Both the position numbers and the translations under genes were made by a program. Of a stretch of 64,000 nucleotides of DNA, positions 51,913 through 61,127 are shown in pieces. The notes under the pieces are model-generated. The model was not told where the DNA came from. It saw nothing but the letters and a program-made list of their open reading frames with translations, and did no database searches. Source of the DNA: Parvularcula sp039822105 (GTDB lineage: Bacteria; Pseudomonadota; Alphaproteobacteria; Caulobacterales; Parvularculaceae); assembly GCA_039822105.1 (NCBI GenBank), contig JBCBMW010000006.1:1-64000 (forward strand), in the 5' to 3' direction. Position 1 is the stretch's first letter. Each line of letters starts with the position of its first letter.

Positions 51913-54279
51913 ATGGATCCGTTGGCCGAACTTCGCGAGACGTTCTTTCTCGAGTGCGATGAGCTCTTGGAGCAGCTCGAGTCTGACCTCATGGAACTTG
52001 AGGCGGGCTCGGAGGATCTCGAGCTGATCAACTCCGCGTTCCGCGCGGTGCACTCGATCAAGGGCGGTGCCGGCGCCTTTGGCATGACGGCCATCACCGA
52101 GACGGCGCACGTCTTTGAGACGCTGATGGATCATCTGCGTTCGGAGACACTTGAGCTGAACCCGGATCTTTGTGCGCTGCTCCTTCGCGGTAAGGACCTG
52201 CTGACCTCGACCATCGACGTCGAGCGCGGCGGTGATCCTGTCGACGAGGTGGAAGCGGCGGCGGTGCTCGAGGCGTTCGAACAAGCCTGCCCCGATGACG
52301 GCGAAGACGAGGAAGATGCCGCGGCGATCTTCCAGCCCGTTGGCATTGATCTCGATCTGCCAGACGACGGCGAAGATGTGAGCGATGAGGATTTCCTCGC
52401 TGCCTTTGTTAGCGATGATGATGATGGAGACGAAGGAGCAGCCCCAGGCGGGGGTGAAGACACTCTTCAAGTCACCTTCAAACCGCTCGATATCTTCTAC
52501 GGTCGCGGCAATGATCCGGGTCCGTTCCTGAAAGAGCTGTGCTCCTTGGGGGAAGCGAGCGTCACTTGTGACACGTCGCGGCTTCCGACGTTCGATGAGC
52601 TTGATCCGACAGCGGCCTATTTCTTCTGGAACGTCGCGCTCTCGGGCGGCGTTGATCGTATGGACGTCGATGATATCTTTGATTTCGTTGGCGAAGATTG
52701 CGACAATACGATTACCGAAGGTGGAGCAGCGACGGCTGATGACGCCTCGGGCGAGCCAGCGGAAGCAGGCGAAGCGCTTACGCTCGACATCGAAAATGAT
52801 GAGGCAGAACTTGAGGATGTAGCTCTTGCTGACGCCGATCTCGAAGCGTTGCAGATCACCGAAGAGCCCGAAGCTTCTACCGAAAACGACGACGCGGCTG
52901 CCGGGGCGGAAGACGAAGTCGTTCCCCTAGAGCCGTCTACTGACGAAGCGCCTGCTGCCCAAGGCGAGCCGGTGGCGGCAAGTCCTGAGCCAGAACCGGC
53001 CCCGAAGGCAGAAGCGCCGAAACAGTCGGCCGAAAAGACGCCAGCCAAAAGCTCCGGCCCCAAACCAGTGGTCCGTGTTGAGCTTTCCCGCGTCGATCGT
53101 TTGATCAACCTCGTATCCGAGCTTGTGATCAGCCAATCGATGTTGAGCCAGGCGGTGGAAGATCAACAGGGCGCGGGCGCATCGTCGCTCAGCTCTGGGC
53201 TTGATGAGTTCCGCCAGCTGACCCGTGAGCTCCAAGAGAGTGTCATGGCGATCCGCGCAGAGCCCGTCAAATCCCTCTTTATGCGGATGTCACAGATCGT
53301 GCGTTCGACCGCTGCGTCCACGGGCAAAAAGGTCAAGCTGGTCACCGAGGGTGACACGACCGAGGTCGACAAGACCGTGATTGAGCGTCTCGCCGAGCCA
53401 CTCACCCATATGATCCGTAACGCCATCGACCACGGCGTCGAAGCGCCTGAAAAGCGCCTAGAAGCCGGCAAAGAAGAAACCGGCACGGTTCATCTCTCTG
53501 CGGAGCACCATTCAGGCCGTGTTGTTCTCACCGTGAAGGACGACGGCGGCGGGGTCAATCGCGAGAAGGTACGCGAGATTGCTATCCGTAAGGGGATCAT
53601 TCCTGAGGACGCGATCCTCAGCGAGAGCGAAACGGATGCTCTTCTGTTCGCGCCAGGTTTTTCAACGGCTGACACGGTCAGCCAGGTCTCCGGCCGCGGC
53701 GTCGGCATGGACGTGGTCAAGCGTGAGATCAACGCACTCGGCGGCAGGATCACCATTTCTTCGGTCCCTGGGGAGGGCAGTACATTCACCATCAGCCTAC
53801 CGCTAACGCTCGCTGTGCTCGACGGCATGGTTATTCGCGTGGCGGATCAAACGGCTGTCTTGCCGCTGAGCGTGATTGCGGAGAGCCTTCGGCCTGAGCC
53901 GAGCGATATCCAAAATCTGGGCGGCGAAGATCAGGTGGTCTTTGTACGTGGGAATTTCGTACCGATCCTCGATGTTGGCGCTGCGCTTGGGTATCGCGCG
54001 CCGCTCGAGACCTTTGAGGGCTCCGTGATGCTTCTCGTTGAGAGCGATACGGGTTCTGAATATGCGTTCGCTGTGGATGAGATTGTCGACCAACGTCAGG
54101 TCGTGATCAAAGGTCTGCAGGCGAATTATGGCCGGATCAAAGGCGTGGCTGCGGCGACGATCCTCGGTGATGGCCAGATTGCACTGATCTTGGACGTCAA
54201 TGATTTGGCGCAAGACCACTCAGCCGTTGGTGTGCCGGTGCCGGTGGCTGAGAACATTCAGGAGGCGGCAAATGTCTGA
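51913..54279 (+). CDS. cheA: chemotaxis histidine kinase CheA
   Basis: The 788-residue kinase has an N-terminal HPt domain with phospho-His47 in FRAVHSIKGGAG. A long acidic linker follows, containing a small folded domain (TLQVTFKPLDIFYGRGNDPGP, about residues 178-265) and a Pro/Ala/Glu-rich stretch. The dimerisation helices start near residue 394 (RVDRLINLVSELVISQS). The ATPase has an N-box HMIRNAIDHGVE, G1 VKDDGGG, and G2 GRGVGMDVV. The C-terminus is the CheW-like regulatory domain. It overlaps cheW by 8 bases. Confidence 0.96.
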   Translation: MDPLAELRETFFLECDELLEQLESDLMELEAGSEDLELINSAFRAVHSIKGGAGAFGMTAITETAHVFETLMDHLRSETLELNPDLCALLLRGKDLLTSTIDVERGGDPVDEVEAAAVLEAFEQACPDDGEDEEDAAAIFQPVGIDLDLPDDGEDVSDEDFLAAFVSDDDDGDEGAAPGGGEDTLQVTFKPLDIFYGRGNDPGPFLKELCSLGEASVTCDTSRLPTFDELDPTAAYFFWNVALSGGVDRMDVDDIFDFVGEDCDNTITEGGAATADDASGEPAEAGEALTLDIENDEAELEDVALADADLEALQITEEPEASTENDDAAAGAEDEVVPLEPSTDEAPAAQGEPVAASPEPEPAPKAEAPKQSAEKTPAKSSGPKPVVRVELSRVDRLINLVSELVISQSMLSQAVEDQQGAGASSLSSGLDEFRQLTRELQESVMAIRAEPVKSLFMRMSQIVRSTAASTGKKVKLVTEGDTTEVDKTVIERLAEPLTHMIRNAIDHGVEAPEKRLEAGKEETGTVHLSAEHHSGRVVLTVKDDGGGVNREKVREIAIRKGIIPEDAILSESETDALLFAPGFSTADTVSQVSGRGVGMDVVKREINALGGRITISSVPGEGSTFTISLPLTLAVLDGMVIRVADQTAVLPLSVIAESLRPEPSDIQNLGGEDQVVFVRGNFVPILDVGAALGYRAPLETFEGSVMLLVESDTGSEYAFAVDEIVDQRQVVIKGLQANYGRIKGVAAATILGDGQIALILDVNDLAQDHSAVGVPVPVAENIQEAANV

Positions 54280-54739
54280 GACTGCATCTGATAACATCGT
54301 TCAGCCGATCGAAGTGATTTCGTTCCGTGTGCACGAGGACGAATACTGTGTGAACATCATGGCGGTGCGCGAGATCCGTGGGTGGTCTCCCGCGACGAAG
54401 CTGCCTCACGCACCGGAATATGTTCGCGGTGTGATCAATCTTCGCGGCGCTGTTCTTCCGATCATCGATCTTGCCAACCGCCTCGGCTTTGACCTGACGG
54501 AGCCGAACGAGCGCCACGTGATCATTGTGACGCAGATCGAGGGCCAGCTCTTTGGTCTCCTCGTCGATGCAGTCTCTGACATCATGACGGTGACCCAGGA
54601 CGATCTTCAGCCCACGCCGAACATTGGCTCTGATGCCGCCCGGGCCTTCGTCAAAAACGTGATCGCGCGTGAGGATCAGATGATCCGGTTCATCGATCTT
54701 AGCCAAGTCATGCCGCAAGGCCTGGCGCACGCCGCCTAA
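54272..54739 (+). CDS. cheW: chemotaxis coupling protein CheW
   Basis: CheW links receptors to CheA. The 155-residue protein has IEVISFRVHEDEYCVNIMAVREI, GVINLRGAVLPIIDLANRL and IEGQLFGLLVDAVSDI, standard for the two-barrel fold. The ATG lies inside the cheA end, overlapping by 8 bases, and is the only one giving a family-like N-terminus; an open frame upstream to 54200 is spurious. Confidence 0.96.
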   Translation: MSETASDNIVQPIEVISFRVHEDEYCVNIMAVREIRGWSPATKLPHAPEYVRGVINLRGAVLPIIDLANRLGFDLTEPNERHVIIVTQIEGQLFGLLVDAVSDIMTVTQDDLQPTPNIGSDAARAFVKNVIAREDQMIRFIDLSQVMPQGLAHAA

Positions 54740-54747
54740 GGGGTACC

Positions 54748-55605
54748 ATGAGCAGCTTAGCCCAAACACGCCCCTCTGAGTTTGAATACACCCAGGCGGA
54801 CTTCACCCAGATCAAGGGTATGATCTACGATGATGCGGGGATTTTTCTTCCTGATACGAAGATGAATCTTGTCTACTCGCGTCTGGCCCGCCGTCTTCGT
54901 GTGCTTGGGATGCAGCGCTTCAGTGAGTACATCACTTTTGTTGCTGGCAAAGAAGGGCGTGAAGAGCGGGGGCATCTGCTTTCTGCACTGACGACCAATC
55001 TCACGCACTTCTTCCGTGAGCCGCATCATTTCGAAACCATCCGGGATGCGATCGCTAAAGAGGCGCTCGCGAAAACCGCGAGGGGCGGGAAGTACCGTAT
55101 TTGGTCCGCGGGCTGCTCTTCGGGGGAAGAGCCGTACTCGCTCGCGATCGCGCTGCTGGATGCCGCGCCGGAGCTGGCCAAGCGTGATGTCAAAGTCCTG
55201 GGAACAGACATCGATCCTGTGGTCGTCAATCGTGCGACGACGGGCCTTTACGACCGCGAGGTGATCGATCCGGTGGAGCCTCGGCTCCGTGAGAAGTACT
55301 TCCAGTCGGGCTGGGGTCCGAACGCGGATCGTTTCTGCGTCGGCGATGAAGTGCGCGCGATGGTGGACTTCCAACTCCTCAACCTCATGGGGCCTTGGCC
55401 CATCCGTGAAAGCGTTGACGCGGTGATGTGCCGCAACGTCGTCATCTACTTTGACGAGGCGACCAAGGGTGTCCTTTGGCAGCGCTTCTCAGAGGTCTTG
55501 GATCCAGGCGGATGGCTCTTTATCGGGCATTCGGAGCGTCTCTCGGGTCATGCGAAAGACAGGTTCGAGTCGGCTGGCCTTACGACCTATCGGCGAGTTC
55601 GGTAA
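54748..55605 (+). CDS. cheR: chemotaxis protein methyltransferase CheR
   Basis: CheR methylates receptor glutamates using SAM. The 285-residue product has an N-terminal helical domain (TQIKGMIYDDAGIFLPDTK), an SAM motif in WSAGCSSGEEPYSLAIAL, then CRNVVIYFDEATKG and GGWLFIGHSERL. Its beta-subdomain could bind a C-terminal pentapeptide such as the DWEEF of the receptor in this operon. It is 8 bases from cheW. Confidence 0.96.
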   Translation: MSSLAQTRPSEFEYTQADFTQIKGMIYDDAGIFLPDTKMNLVYSRLARRLRVLGMQRFSEYITFVAGKEGREERGHLLSALTTNLTHFFREPHHFETIRDAIAKEALAKTARGGKYRIWSAGCSSGEEPYSLAIALLDAAPELAKRDVKVLGTDIDPVVVNRATTGLYDREVIDPVEPRLREKYFQSGWGPNADRFCVGDEVRAMVDFQLLNLMGPWPIRESVDAVMCRNVVIYFDEATKGVLWQRFSEVLDPGGWLFIGHSERLSGHAKDRFESAGLTTYRRVR

Positions 55606-55663
55606 CGGCCCGTTTTTCATGTTCCGGCAGAAATCATTAAGCCATCTTTGATAAGCGAATAGG

Positions 55664-55679
55664 GCGGTAAAGGTACCGC
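55664..55679 (+). repeat. hairpin upstream of the second cheY-like gene
   Basis: GCGGTA-AAGG-TACCGC folds into a 6-bp stem, 22 bases before the gene at 55702. The sequence TTAA-N7-TTGA at 55637-55651 matches three of four bases in the second half of a CtrA box. This could mark a separate promoter for the regulator. Confidence 0.35.
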
Positions 55680-55701
55680 TTCTTCAAAGGATTAGTCTTC
55701 G

Positions 55702-56112
55702 ATGTCAGTCTTTAAAGTCCTCAAAGTGGTGGTCGTCGACGACATGTCGATCAGCCGTGGACTGATCGGTCAGACACTTGAGAAGATCGGTATCACCAAC
55801 ATTCGTTATGCTGAGGATGGTAAAGAGGCCCTTCAGCTGATGAAGGAAGACGTCGCGCACCTGGTGATCAGCGACTACAACATGCCCAAGATGAGCGGCC
55901 TCGAACTGCTCGCGGCGCTGCGTCAGAATTCGAAAACGGCGCGGGTTGGATTTGTCCTCATCACTGGCAAGGCGACACGTCCGATCCTTGAAGAAGGCGT
56001 GCGTCTGAAGATGAACAACTATCTTCTGAAGCCTTTCGAGCCAGATCAGCTGATCGATGTCGTGAAGCAAGTCTTCGCGAAGAAGGCACCACCAGAGAAA
56101 AAGGCGAGCTAG
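55702..56112 (+). CDS. CheY-like response regulator
   Basis: The 136-residue single-domain receiver has VVVVDDMSISRGLIGQTLE, phospho-Asp in LVISDYNMPKMSGLE, a switch Thr in FVLITGKA and Lys in YLLKPF, then a short Lys-rich tail. It is the last gene of the chemotaxis run, after a 96-base gap that may hold its own promoter. Function as a second CheY or phosphate sink is inferred. Confidence 0.92.
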   Translation: MSVFKVLKVVVVDDMSISRGLIGQTLEKIGITNIRYAEDGKEALQLMKEDVAHLVISDYNMPKMSGLELLAALRQNSKTARVGFVLITGKATRPILEEGVRLKMNNYLLKPFEPDQLIDVVKQVFAKKAPPEKKAS

Positions 56113-56183
56113 CAGGCAGCCCTCGGGAACAAGCGGCCAACGATTGCGTTCGCCGCACCCGCTTGTCGTGATACAGCGCGAGT

Positions 56184-56954
56184 GTGTCCACCCTCTCGGT
56201 TCAACAACTGCCTCGTTCGACGCTTCAGGAACATCACAGCGTCACGGTGTTCTCATTCGTCGAGAATGCGTCCCATGCCATCGCACGCAAGGAGCCTTCG
56301 TCCGTTCATGCGCGGATTGTCGTTCCCCTGAGCGGAGACTTGAGGCTATCCCTCACAGGCGGCGAGCTTAGCGAGGTGCGCGAGCCGTTTGTTGTCGCAG
56401 CCGGCGCCAATCCAGCGGCCACGGAGCATACCGGCTATCTTGAATGCTTCGAGGTGATACTGCCGCCGTGGGGCGTCAGAACCCTGACAGGCGATCGGGT
56501 TCTCCCGGCCGATGGGATCCTTCCATTGTCAGATCTATCCATCGGACGCACTTTTGAGGATCACGCCTCGGCGGAGGAGGCTGCTCGGTGGCTAGATCGC
56601 CGCCTCGTCAACGATCCATGGGTGCCCGACCAAGAAGTTCAGTACGCAGCCTACCGTTTGAACAGGACTCGTGGTCAGCAGAGCATTCGCGCGCTTGCTA
56701 CCGAGGTTGGTTGGTCAGAGCGTTACTTCTCTCAGCGCTTTGCGGATGCCGTAGGGGTAGGGCCCAAGCGCTATGCTCGGCTGCTGCGTTTCGACGCTGC
56801 TTACAGTGCGATTGGTTTCTCGTCTGAGCCTTTCGCCGCGATTGCCGCAGCATGCGGCTATGCTGATCAGGCGCACATGACCCGCGAGTTTGCGGAGTTC
56901 GCTCATAGCTCTCCTACAACGGTCAGAAGCCAAGCGCAGGAGTTCATGACCTGA
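56184..56954 (+). CDS. AraC family transcriptional regulator
   Basis: The 256-residue protein has an N-terminal cupin-like ligand domain (about 20-150, RIVVPLSGDLRLSLTGGEL) and a C-terminal pair of helix-turn-helix motifs: IRALATEVGWSERYFSQRFADAVGVGPKRYARLLRF and then FAAIAAACGYADQAHMTREFAEF. The start is GTG at 56184. The effector is unknown. It follows the chemotaxis operon and is in the same direction as the next VOC gene. Confidence 0.9.
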   Translation: MSTLSVQQLPRSTLQEHHSVTVFSFVENASHAIARKEPSSVHARIVVPLSGDLRLSLTGGELSEVREPFVVAAGANPAATEHTGYLECFEVILPPWGVRTLTGDRVLPADGILPLSDLSIGRTFEDHASAEEAARWLDRRLVNDPWVPDQEVQYAAYRLNRTRGQQSIRALATEVGWSERYFSQRFADAVGVGPKRYARLLRFDAAYSAIGFSSEPFAAIAAACGYADQAHMTREFAEFAHSSPTTVRSQAQEFMT

Positions 56955-57047
56955 TTATTCTGATCAGGGCGTTCGCTTTTCTTCAAGCCAGCGCGTTAAA
57001 GCCTCGGCACGGAGCTCTTGAGCCAATTGTTTGAGCGGGAGCGTCCT

Positions 57048-57392
57048 ATGTCTTTGGGTCGGATCATCAGCCATTTGGAGATCGGTGCCGCGGATGCCGA
57101 CCAAGCCGGGGCCTTTTTCGCGAAGGTGTTGGGTTGGTCATATGTCAGGGCAAAGACCGAAACCGAACAGACGCGGTTTGACACGCCGGGTGGCCGCGTG
57201 GGTCTCCATGGAGGCAATTCGGGTTTTGGGATGCTGCCCTATCTCATGGTCCAGGATATCGACTCGGCGGTTGAGCGCGTGCGTGAAGCTGGCGGGCAGG
57301 CGGGCAACATCATCGCTGAAGAGGGATGGGGACGTTTCTGCAACTGCTCCGATCCAGGCGGCGTGCGCTTCGGGCTTCATCAGCCGTCCTAA
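57048..57392 (+). CDS. VOC (glyoxalase/bleomycin-resistance) family protein
   Basis: The 114-residue protein has the beta-alpha-beta-beta-beta layout of the VOC superfamily: RIISHLEIGAADADQAGAFFAKVLGW, FDTPGGRVGLHGG, LMVQDIDSAVERVREAGG and a final CSDPGGVRFGLHQ. Metal ligands are not obvious. ATG at 57048 gives the natural family start; the upstream frame opens at 57018. It may be co-transcribed with the AraC regulator 93 bases upstream. The substrate is unknown. Confidence 0.85.
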   Translation: MSLGRIISHLEIGAADADQAGAFFAKVLGWSYVRAKTETEQTRFDTPGGRVGLHGGNSGFGMLPYLMVQDIDSAVERVREAGGQAGNIIAEEGWGRFCNCSDPGGVRFGLHQPS

Positions 57393-57491
57393 GAGCGGGA
57401 TGTAGCAGCGCACCGGATAACCGCTCGACGTGGCCCCTGGAATCATTGCGCATGACGGTCTTGCCCTTAGCTAGGGGCAAGGAGCTGACCC

Positions 57492-58685
57492 ATGCCCATA
57501 CCTTTTCCAGCGCCGCTCGCACCGTTTGCCGCAAAGGCGCATGAGACGCGCGGGCGGCTCGACGATGAACCGGAGAGCCAGACCCGCACCCCGTTTCAGC
57601 GCGACAGGGACCGCCTTCTCCACACGGTGGCGTTCCGGCGGCTCAAACACAAAACGCAAGTCTTTGTCTTCCATGAGGGCGATCACTACCGCACGCGCCT
57701 GACCCACAGTCTTGAGGTCAGCCAAATTGCGCGGGCGCTCGCGCGCCGGCTGCAGCTTGATGAGGACCTCGCTGAGGTGGTCGCGCTGTCCCATGACCTC
57801 GGTCATCCGCCCTTTGGCCATACTGGCGAGGATGTCCTTGAGGAGTTGATGGAGGGGGCAGGCGGTTTTGATCACAACGCTCAGACGCTCCGTCTTCTGA
57901 CCAAGCTTGAACGTCAGCATGGGGCCTATTTGGGGCTCAACCTCACCTGGGAGACGCTTGAGGGAACGGTGAAGCACAACGGCCCGCTGATCGGGCCTTA
58001 TCGGGTGAAGGACAAGCCGCTACCCGTCGCCATTCAAGAGTACGCTGAGCGGCAGGACCTGTGGCTGCACTCCTTCCCCAGTCTCGAGGCGCAGCTCGCC
58101 GCGCTGGCAGACGATATCGCTTACAACAACCACGACGCTGATGACGGCCTGCGCGCCAATCTCTTCACCTTCGAAGAAGCCACCGACGTTCCGCTGCTCG
58201 GCCCGGCTTTATCAGCGGCGCGCAAGGCGTGGCCCGATGAGCCGCGAGAGGTGCAAATCGCCGAAGCGGTGAGCGGGCTGATCGGCAAGATGGCGGCCGA
58301 CGTCTTTGAGGAGACGTCATCGCGCCTCGCTGATCTCGCGCCGGAGCATTGCGATGCGATTCGGAACCACACGGAGGCTGTGGCCGCGTTCTCCGATGCG
58401 CTCGATAAGGACCTTAAAGTTCTGAGAGCTTTCCTCTTTGAGCGTATGTACCGGCACCACCGGATCACCGAAGTCCGCAGCGCCGCCAAGCGGGTGGTGC
58501 GCGACCTCTTTAACCTCTTCTATGAGGAGCCAGGCGTGCTGCCGCCTGCATGGTACGCGCGCCAAGAGGGCGAATCGCTGGATAAGCGGAAGCGTGTGAT
58601 CTGCGATTACATCGCCGGAATGACGGATCGTTTTGCGATCCATGAGCATCGGAGGCTGTTCGATCTCTCTCGAAGTTTCTTGTGA
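57492..58685 (+). CDS. dgt: deoxyguanosinetriphosphate triphosphohydrolase-like protein
   Basis: Dgt-family HD-domain enzymes hydrolyse dNTPs to nucleosides and triphosphate. The 397-residue product has RTPFQRDRDRLLHTVAFRRLKHKTQVF, the HD motif region RTRLTHSLEVSQIARALA, VALSHDLGHPPFGHTGE with the metal-binding His-Asp, and YADDI-like ALADDIAYNNHDADDG. It is full length. It heads the dgt-SPOR-scpA-scpB-tatABC run; in many relatives argS lies between dgt and the SPOR gene. Confidence 0.95.
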   Translation: MPIPFPAPLAPFAAKAHETRGRLDDEPESQTRTPFQRDRDRLLHTVAFRRLKHKTQVFVFHEGDHYRTRLTHSLEVSQIARALARRLQLDEDLAEVVALSHDLGHPPFGHTGEDVLEELMEGAGGFDHNAQTLRLLTKLERQHGAYLGLNLTWETLEGTVKHNGPLIGPYRVKDKPLPVAIQEYAERQDLWLHSFPSLEAQLAALADDIAYNNHDADDGLRANLFTFEEATDVPLLGPALSAARKAWPDEPREVQIAEAVSGLIGKMAADVFEETSSRLADLAPEHCDAIRNHTEAVAAFSDALDKDLKVLRAFLFERMYRHHRITEVRSAAKRVVRDLFNLFYEEPGVLPPAWYARQEGESLDKRKRVICDYIAGMTDRFAIHEHRRLFDLSRSFL

Positions 58686-58688
58686 GGG

Positions 58689-58703
58689 TTAACAGCGTCT
58701 TTA
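58689..58703. promoter_or_regulatory. near-match to a CtrA box upstream of the SPOR gene
   Basis: TTAA (58689-58692) is followed after seven bases by TTTA, one mismatch from TTAA. A 10-base palindrome TCGTTAACGA lies 16 bases further on, at 58720-58729, upstream of the SPOR ATG. Confidence 0.3.
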
Positions 58704-58753
58704 CCCATTGGTGGCGAAATCGTTAACGATCTCGAAAGAAGGACGACGCGTCC

Positions 58754-59560
58754 ATGTCGACAACGGTGGCTAGCGTGAACGATATCCTGAAAGAAGATGA
58801 GGGCGGGCTCTCGGGCTTCACCATCCTCGCGATCCTCGCGACGCTCCTCATGGTGTTCGTGTTGGTGGTCTATTACGCCTACAGGCAGGGCGTGGCGCGG
58901 GCGAGCTCGTTCAGCGAGGAGATCCCCGTCGTCGCGGCTGACCCCAATCCGGTGGCGGAGGATGTTCCGCTCGATGTCGCGAAGAACGAGCGGCAAGAGG
59001 TTTATGATCGCGTCGCTGGAGCCCTCCCTACGCGGACGGTGACCTTCGAAGACCCCAGTACCGATGCGATGAATGGTTACGGCAGCGCCCCAGCGAAGCT
59101 GTCACCGACGACAACACTCCCTGCACCCACGGCCCAGCAGCGGCCTGATCCAGCGGTGACAGCGCTGACGCAAGCCGCCCGCGATACAGACCGTTTGGCC
59201 GGTGCAACGGCGACCCCGGCTTCGACTCGTCAAGTTCCTGCTCCATCGACAAAACCGCGGGACATCCCCGTGCGCGCGTCGAGCCCCACGGCAACCCCGA
59301 CAACCGCCATCAGCGGCAGCCATGTGGTCCAAGTGGGCGCCTTCGACAGCAACGCAGCGGCGCTTGATTATTTCGAAGGTCTTTCAGGCCGTCTGGGCAG
59401 TCTGGTGAGCTCCAAACAGCCAGATGTTCAGCGCGCTGAGGTCAATGGCCGGACGTTTTATCGTCTGCGGATTGGTCCGTTCACGTCGAAAGATGCGGCA
59501 ACGCAGTACTGCTCGACGCTCAAGACGCGTTCACAAGATTGTTTGGTCCGCGGCGTTTAG
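58754..59560 (+). CDS. SPOR domain protein
   Basis: SPOR proteins bind denuded glycan at the septum. The 268-residue product has a short cytoplasmic N-terminus, one membrane helix (GFTILAILATLLMVFVLVVYYAY, about 18-40), a long Ala/Pro/Thr-rich periplasmic linker, and a C-terminal SPOR domain: SHVVQVGAFDSNAAALDYFEGL and GRTFYRLRIGPFTSKDAATQYC. It belongs to the cell-envelope block with scpAB and tatABC. nagZ, often next, is missing; scpA follows after 59 bases. Confidence 0.92.
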   Translation: MSTTVASVNDILKEDEGGLSGFTILAILATLLMVFVLVVYYAYRQGVARASSFSEEIPVVAADPNPVAEDVPLDVAKNERQEVYDRVAGALPTRTVTFEDPSTDAMNGYGSAPAKLSPTTTLPAPTAQQRPDPAVTALTQAARDTDRLAGATATPASTRQVPAPSTKPRDIPVRASSPTATPTTAISGSHVVQVGAFDSNAAALDYFEGLSGRLGSLVSSKQPDVQRAEVNGRTFYRLRIGPFTSKDAATQYCSTLKTRSQDCLVRGV

Positions 59561-59619
59561 GCGCGACGCCGTCCCGACTCGCCCTAGGCACCTGGGACGC
59601 ATAAGAAGGGTCAAAGCGG

Positions 59620-60402
59620 TTGTTTGACGATCACGTGCCCGAATTTGAGGACAAGGCCTTCGGCCCTGACAGCGATCCGGCTGAAACGCTGATCCTTCGC
59701 CTTGATGGGTATGAGGGGCCGCTCGATGCGCTCCTCGACTTGGCGCACCGGCAGAAGGTGGACCTGCGCGAGATTTCGGTCCTCGCTTTGGTCGAGCAGT
59801 ATCTCCGGTTTGTGGATGAGGCGCGGAGCCGTAATCTTCAGCTTGCGGCCGATTACCTCGTCATGGCGAGTTGGCTGACCTACCTCAAAACGCGGCTTCT
59901 TCTGCCGAAGCAGGACGATGACGAGGAGGAGCTGTCAGGCGAAGAAATTGCAGCTCTTCTCGCGCACCGGCTTCAGCGTCTTGATGCTATGCGCAAGGCG
60001 GCCCAGCAGCTGACCGAGCGCGCGATGCTCGGCCGGGATGTCTTTGTTCGCGGCGTGCGCGGAACAGAGACCCGGCGCACGACGCACACGGCTGCAGAGC
60101 TCTACGATCTCCTCCAGGCTTATTCGCGTCAGCGCCTCCGCGCGGCGCCGCCAGAGAAGCGGGCCGATCCGGTTCCTGTTTTTGCCATTGAAGACGCGCG
60201 CGAAGAGCTGCGGACAGAGCTTTTGGCCAACCGCGAATGGTTTGCACTTCAGAACCTGCATGTGAAACGCGAGACCCATGCACCTCGAGGCTCAATCGTC
60301 GCCTCGACATTCTGTGCAGCGCTCGAGACCGCCCGCGATGGCGACGCGGCCATGAAGCAAGACGATGCGTTCAATGATATCTACGTAAGGGGGGTCAAGT
60401 GA
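59620..60402 (+). CDS. scpA: segregation and condensation protein ScpA
   Basis: ScpA is the kleisin of the SMC-ScpAB condensin. The 260-residue protein has DGYEGPLDALLDLAHRQKVDLREI, then ALVEQYLRFVDEARSRNLQLAADYLVMASWLTYLKTRLLLP, which is the SMC-binding region, and an acidic GEEIAALLAHRLQRLD. The start is TTG at 59620; no ATG/GTG precedes the conserved N-terminus. It overlaps scpB by 4 bases (GTGA). Confidence 0.93.
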   Translation: MFDDHVPEFEDKAFGPDSDPAETLILRLDGYEGPLDALLDLAHRQKVDLREISVLALVEQYLRFVDEARSRNLQLAADYLVMASWLTYLKTRLLLPKQDDDEEELSGEEIAALLAHRLQRLDAMRKAAQQLTERAMLGRDVFVRGVRGTETRRTTHTAAELYDLLQAYSRQRLRAAPPEKRADPVPVFAIEDAREELRTELLANREWFALQNLHVKRETHAPRGSIVASTFCAALETARDGDAAMKQDDAFNDIYVRGVK

Positions 60403-61061
60403 CGGACCTCAGTGATCTGACAGAGATGGCCGACGAGGGTGTTGTCGAGGCCGAACGTATGCGCCGGATTGAGGCGCTGCTTTTCGCATCACCTGAACCT
60501 TTGAGTGAAATCGTCATTGCCGATCGCGTGCCGGGCGGACCTGTGAAGCCTCTGCTTGAAGAGCTGCAGGCTCACTATGACAGCCGCGGCGTCAATCTGC
60601 GGCAAGTGGCTGGCAAGTGGCAGTTCGTCACCGCGCCTGACTGCGCTTCTGTGCTCGTGATTGAACAAGAAACGACGCGAAAGCTCAGTCGTCCAGCGCT
60701 CGAGACGCTGGCGATCATCGCTTACCACCAGCCTTGCAGCCGCGCTGAAATCGAAGAGGTGCGCGGCGTCTCCGTCTCCAAAGGCTCGCTTGATCAGCTC
60801 ATCCGCCTGGGTTGGGTGAAGCAGCGCGGCCGCCGCGAGGCGCCAGGCCGGCCACTTCTTTATGGCACCACCGCCGTTTTCCTTGAGCATTTTGATCTTG
60901 AGAGTATTGGTGATCTTCCAGGTCTTCAGGATTTGAAAGCGCAAGGCCTGCTAGAGGGGCAATTGCCGCCCGGTTTCGATGTTCCGCGGCCTGTCAGCGA
61001 CCACAGTGATGGCGATGACGAGGACGAAGACGCCGAAATCATTGAGGATGACGAGTTCTAA
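60399..61061 (+). CDS. scpB: segregation and condensation protein ScpB
   Basis: ScpB is the winged-helix partner of ScpA. The 220-residue product has RRIEALLFASPEPLSEIVIADRV, LETLAIIAYHQPCSRAEIEEVRGVSVSKGSLDQLIRLGWVKQRGRREAPGRPLLYGT, the family signature. The C-terminal tail is very acidic. The GTG overlaps the scpA stop by 4 bases. The tatA gene follows after 66 bases. Confidence 0.94.
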   Translation: MTDLSDLTEMADEGVVEAERMRRIEALLFASPEPLSEIVIADRVPGGPVKPLLEELQAHYDSRGVNLRQVAGKWQFVTAPDCASVLVIEQETTRKLSRPALETLAIIAYHQPCSRAEIEEVRGVSVSKGSLDQLIRLGWVKQRGRREAPGRPLLYGTTAVFLEHFDLESIGDLPGLQDLKAQGLLEGQLPPGFDVPRPVSDHSDGDDEDEDAEIIEDDEF

Positions 61062-61127
61062 CTGCTTGCGGTTTGGCCCGTCCGCCCTCAGTTGAGGTGG
61101 ATAACACTCGGCTCCGCGGGAGAGACC

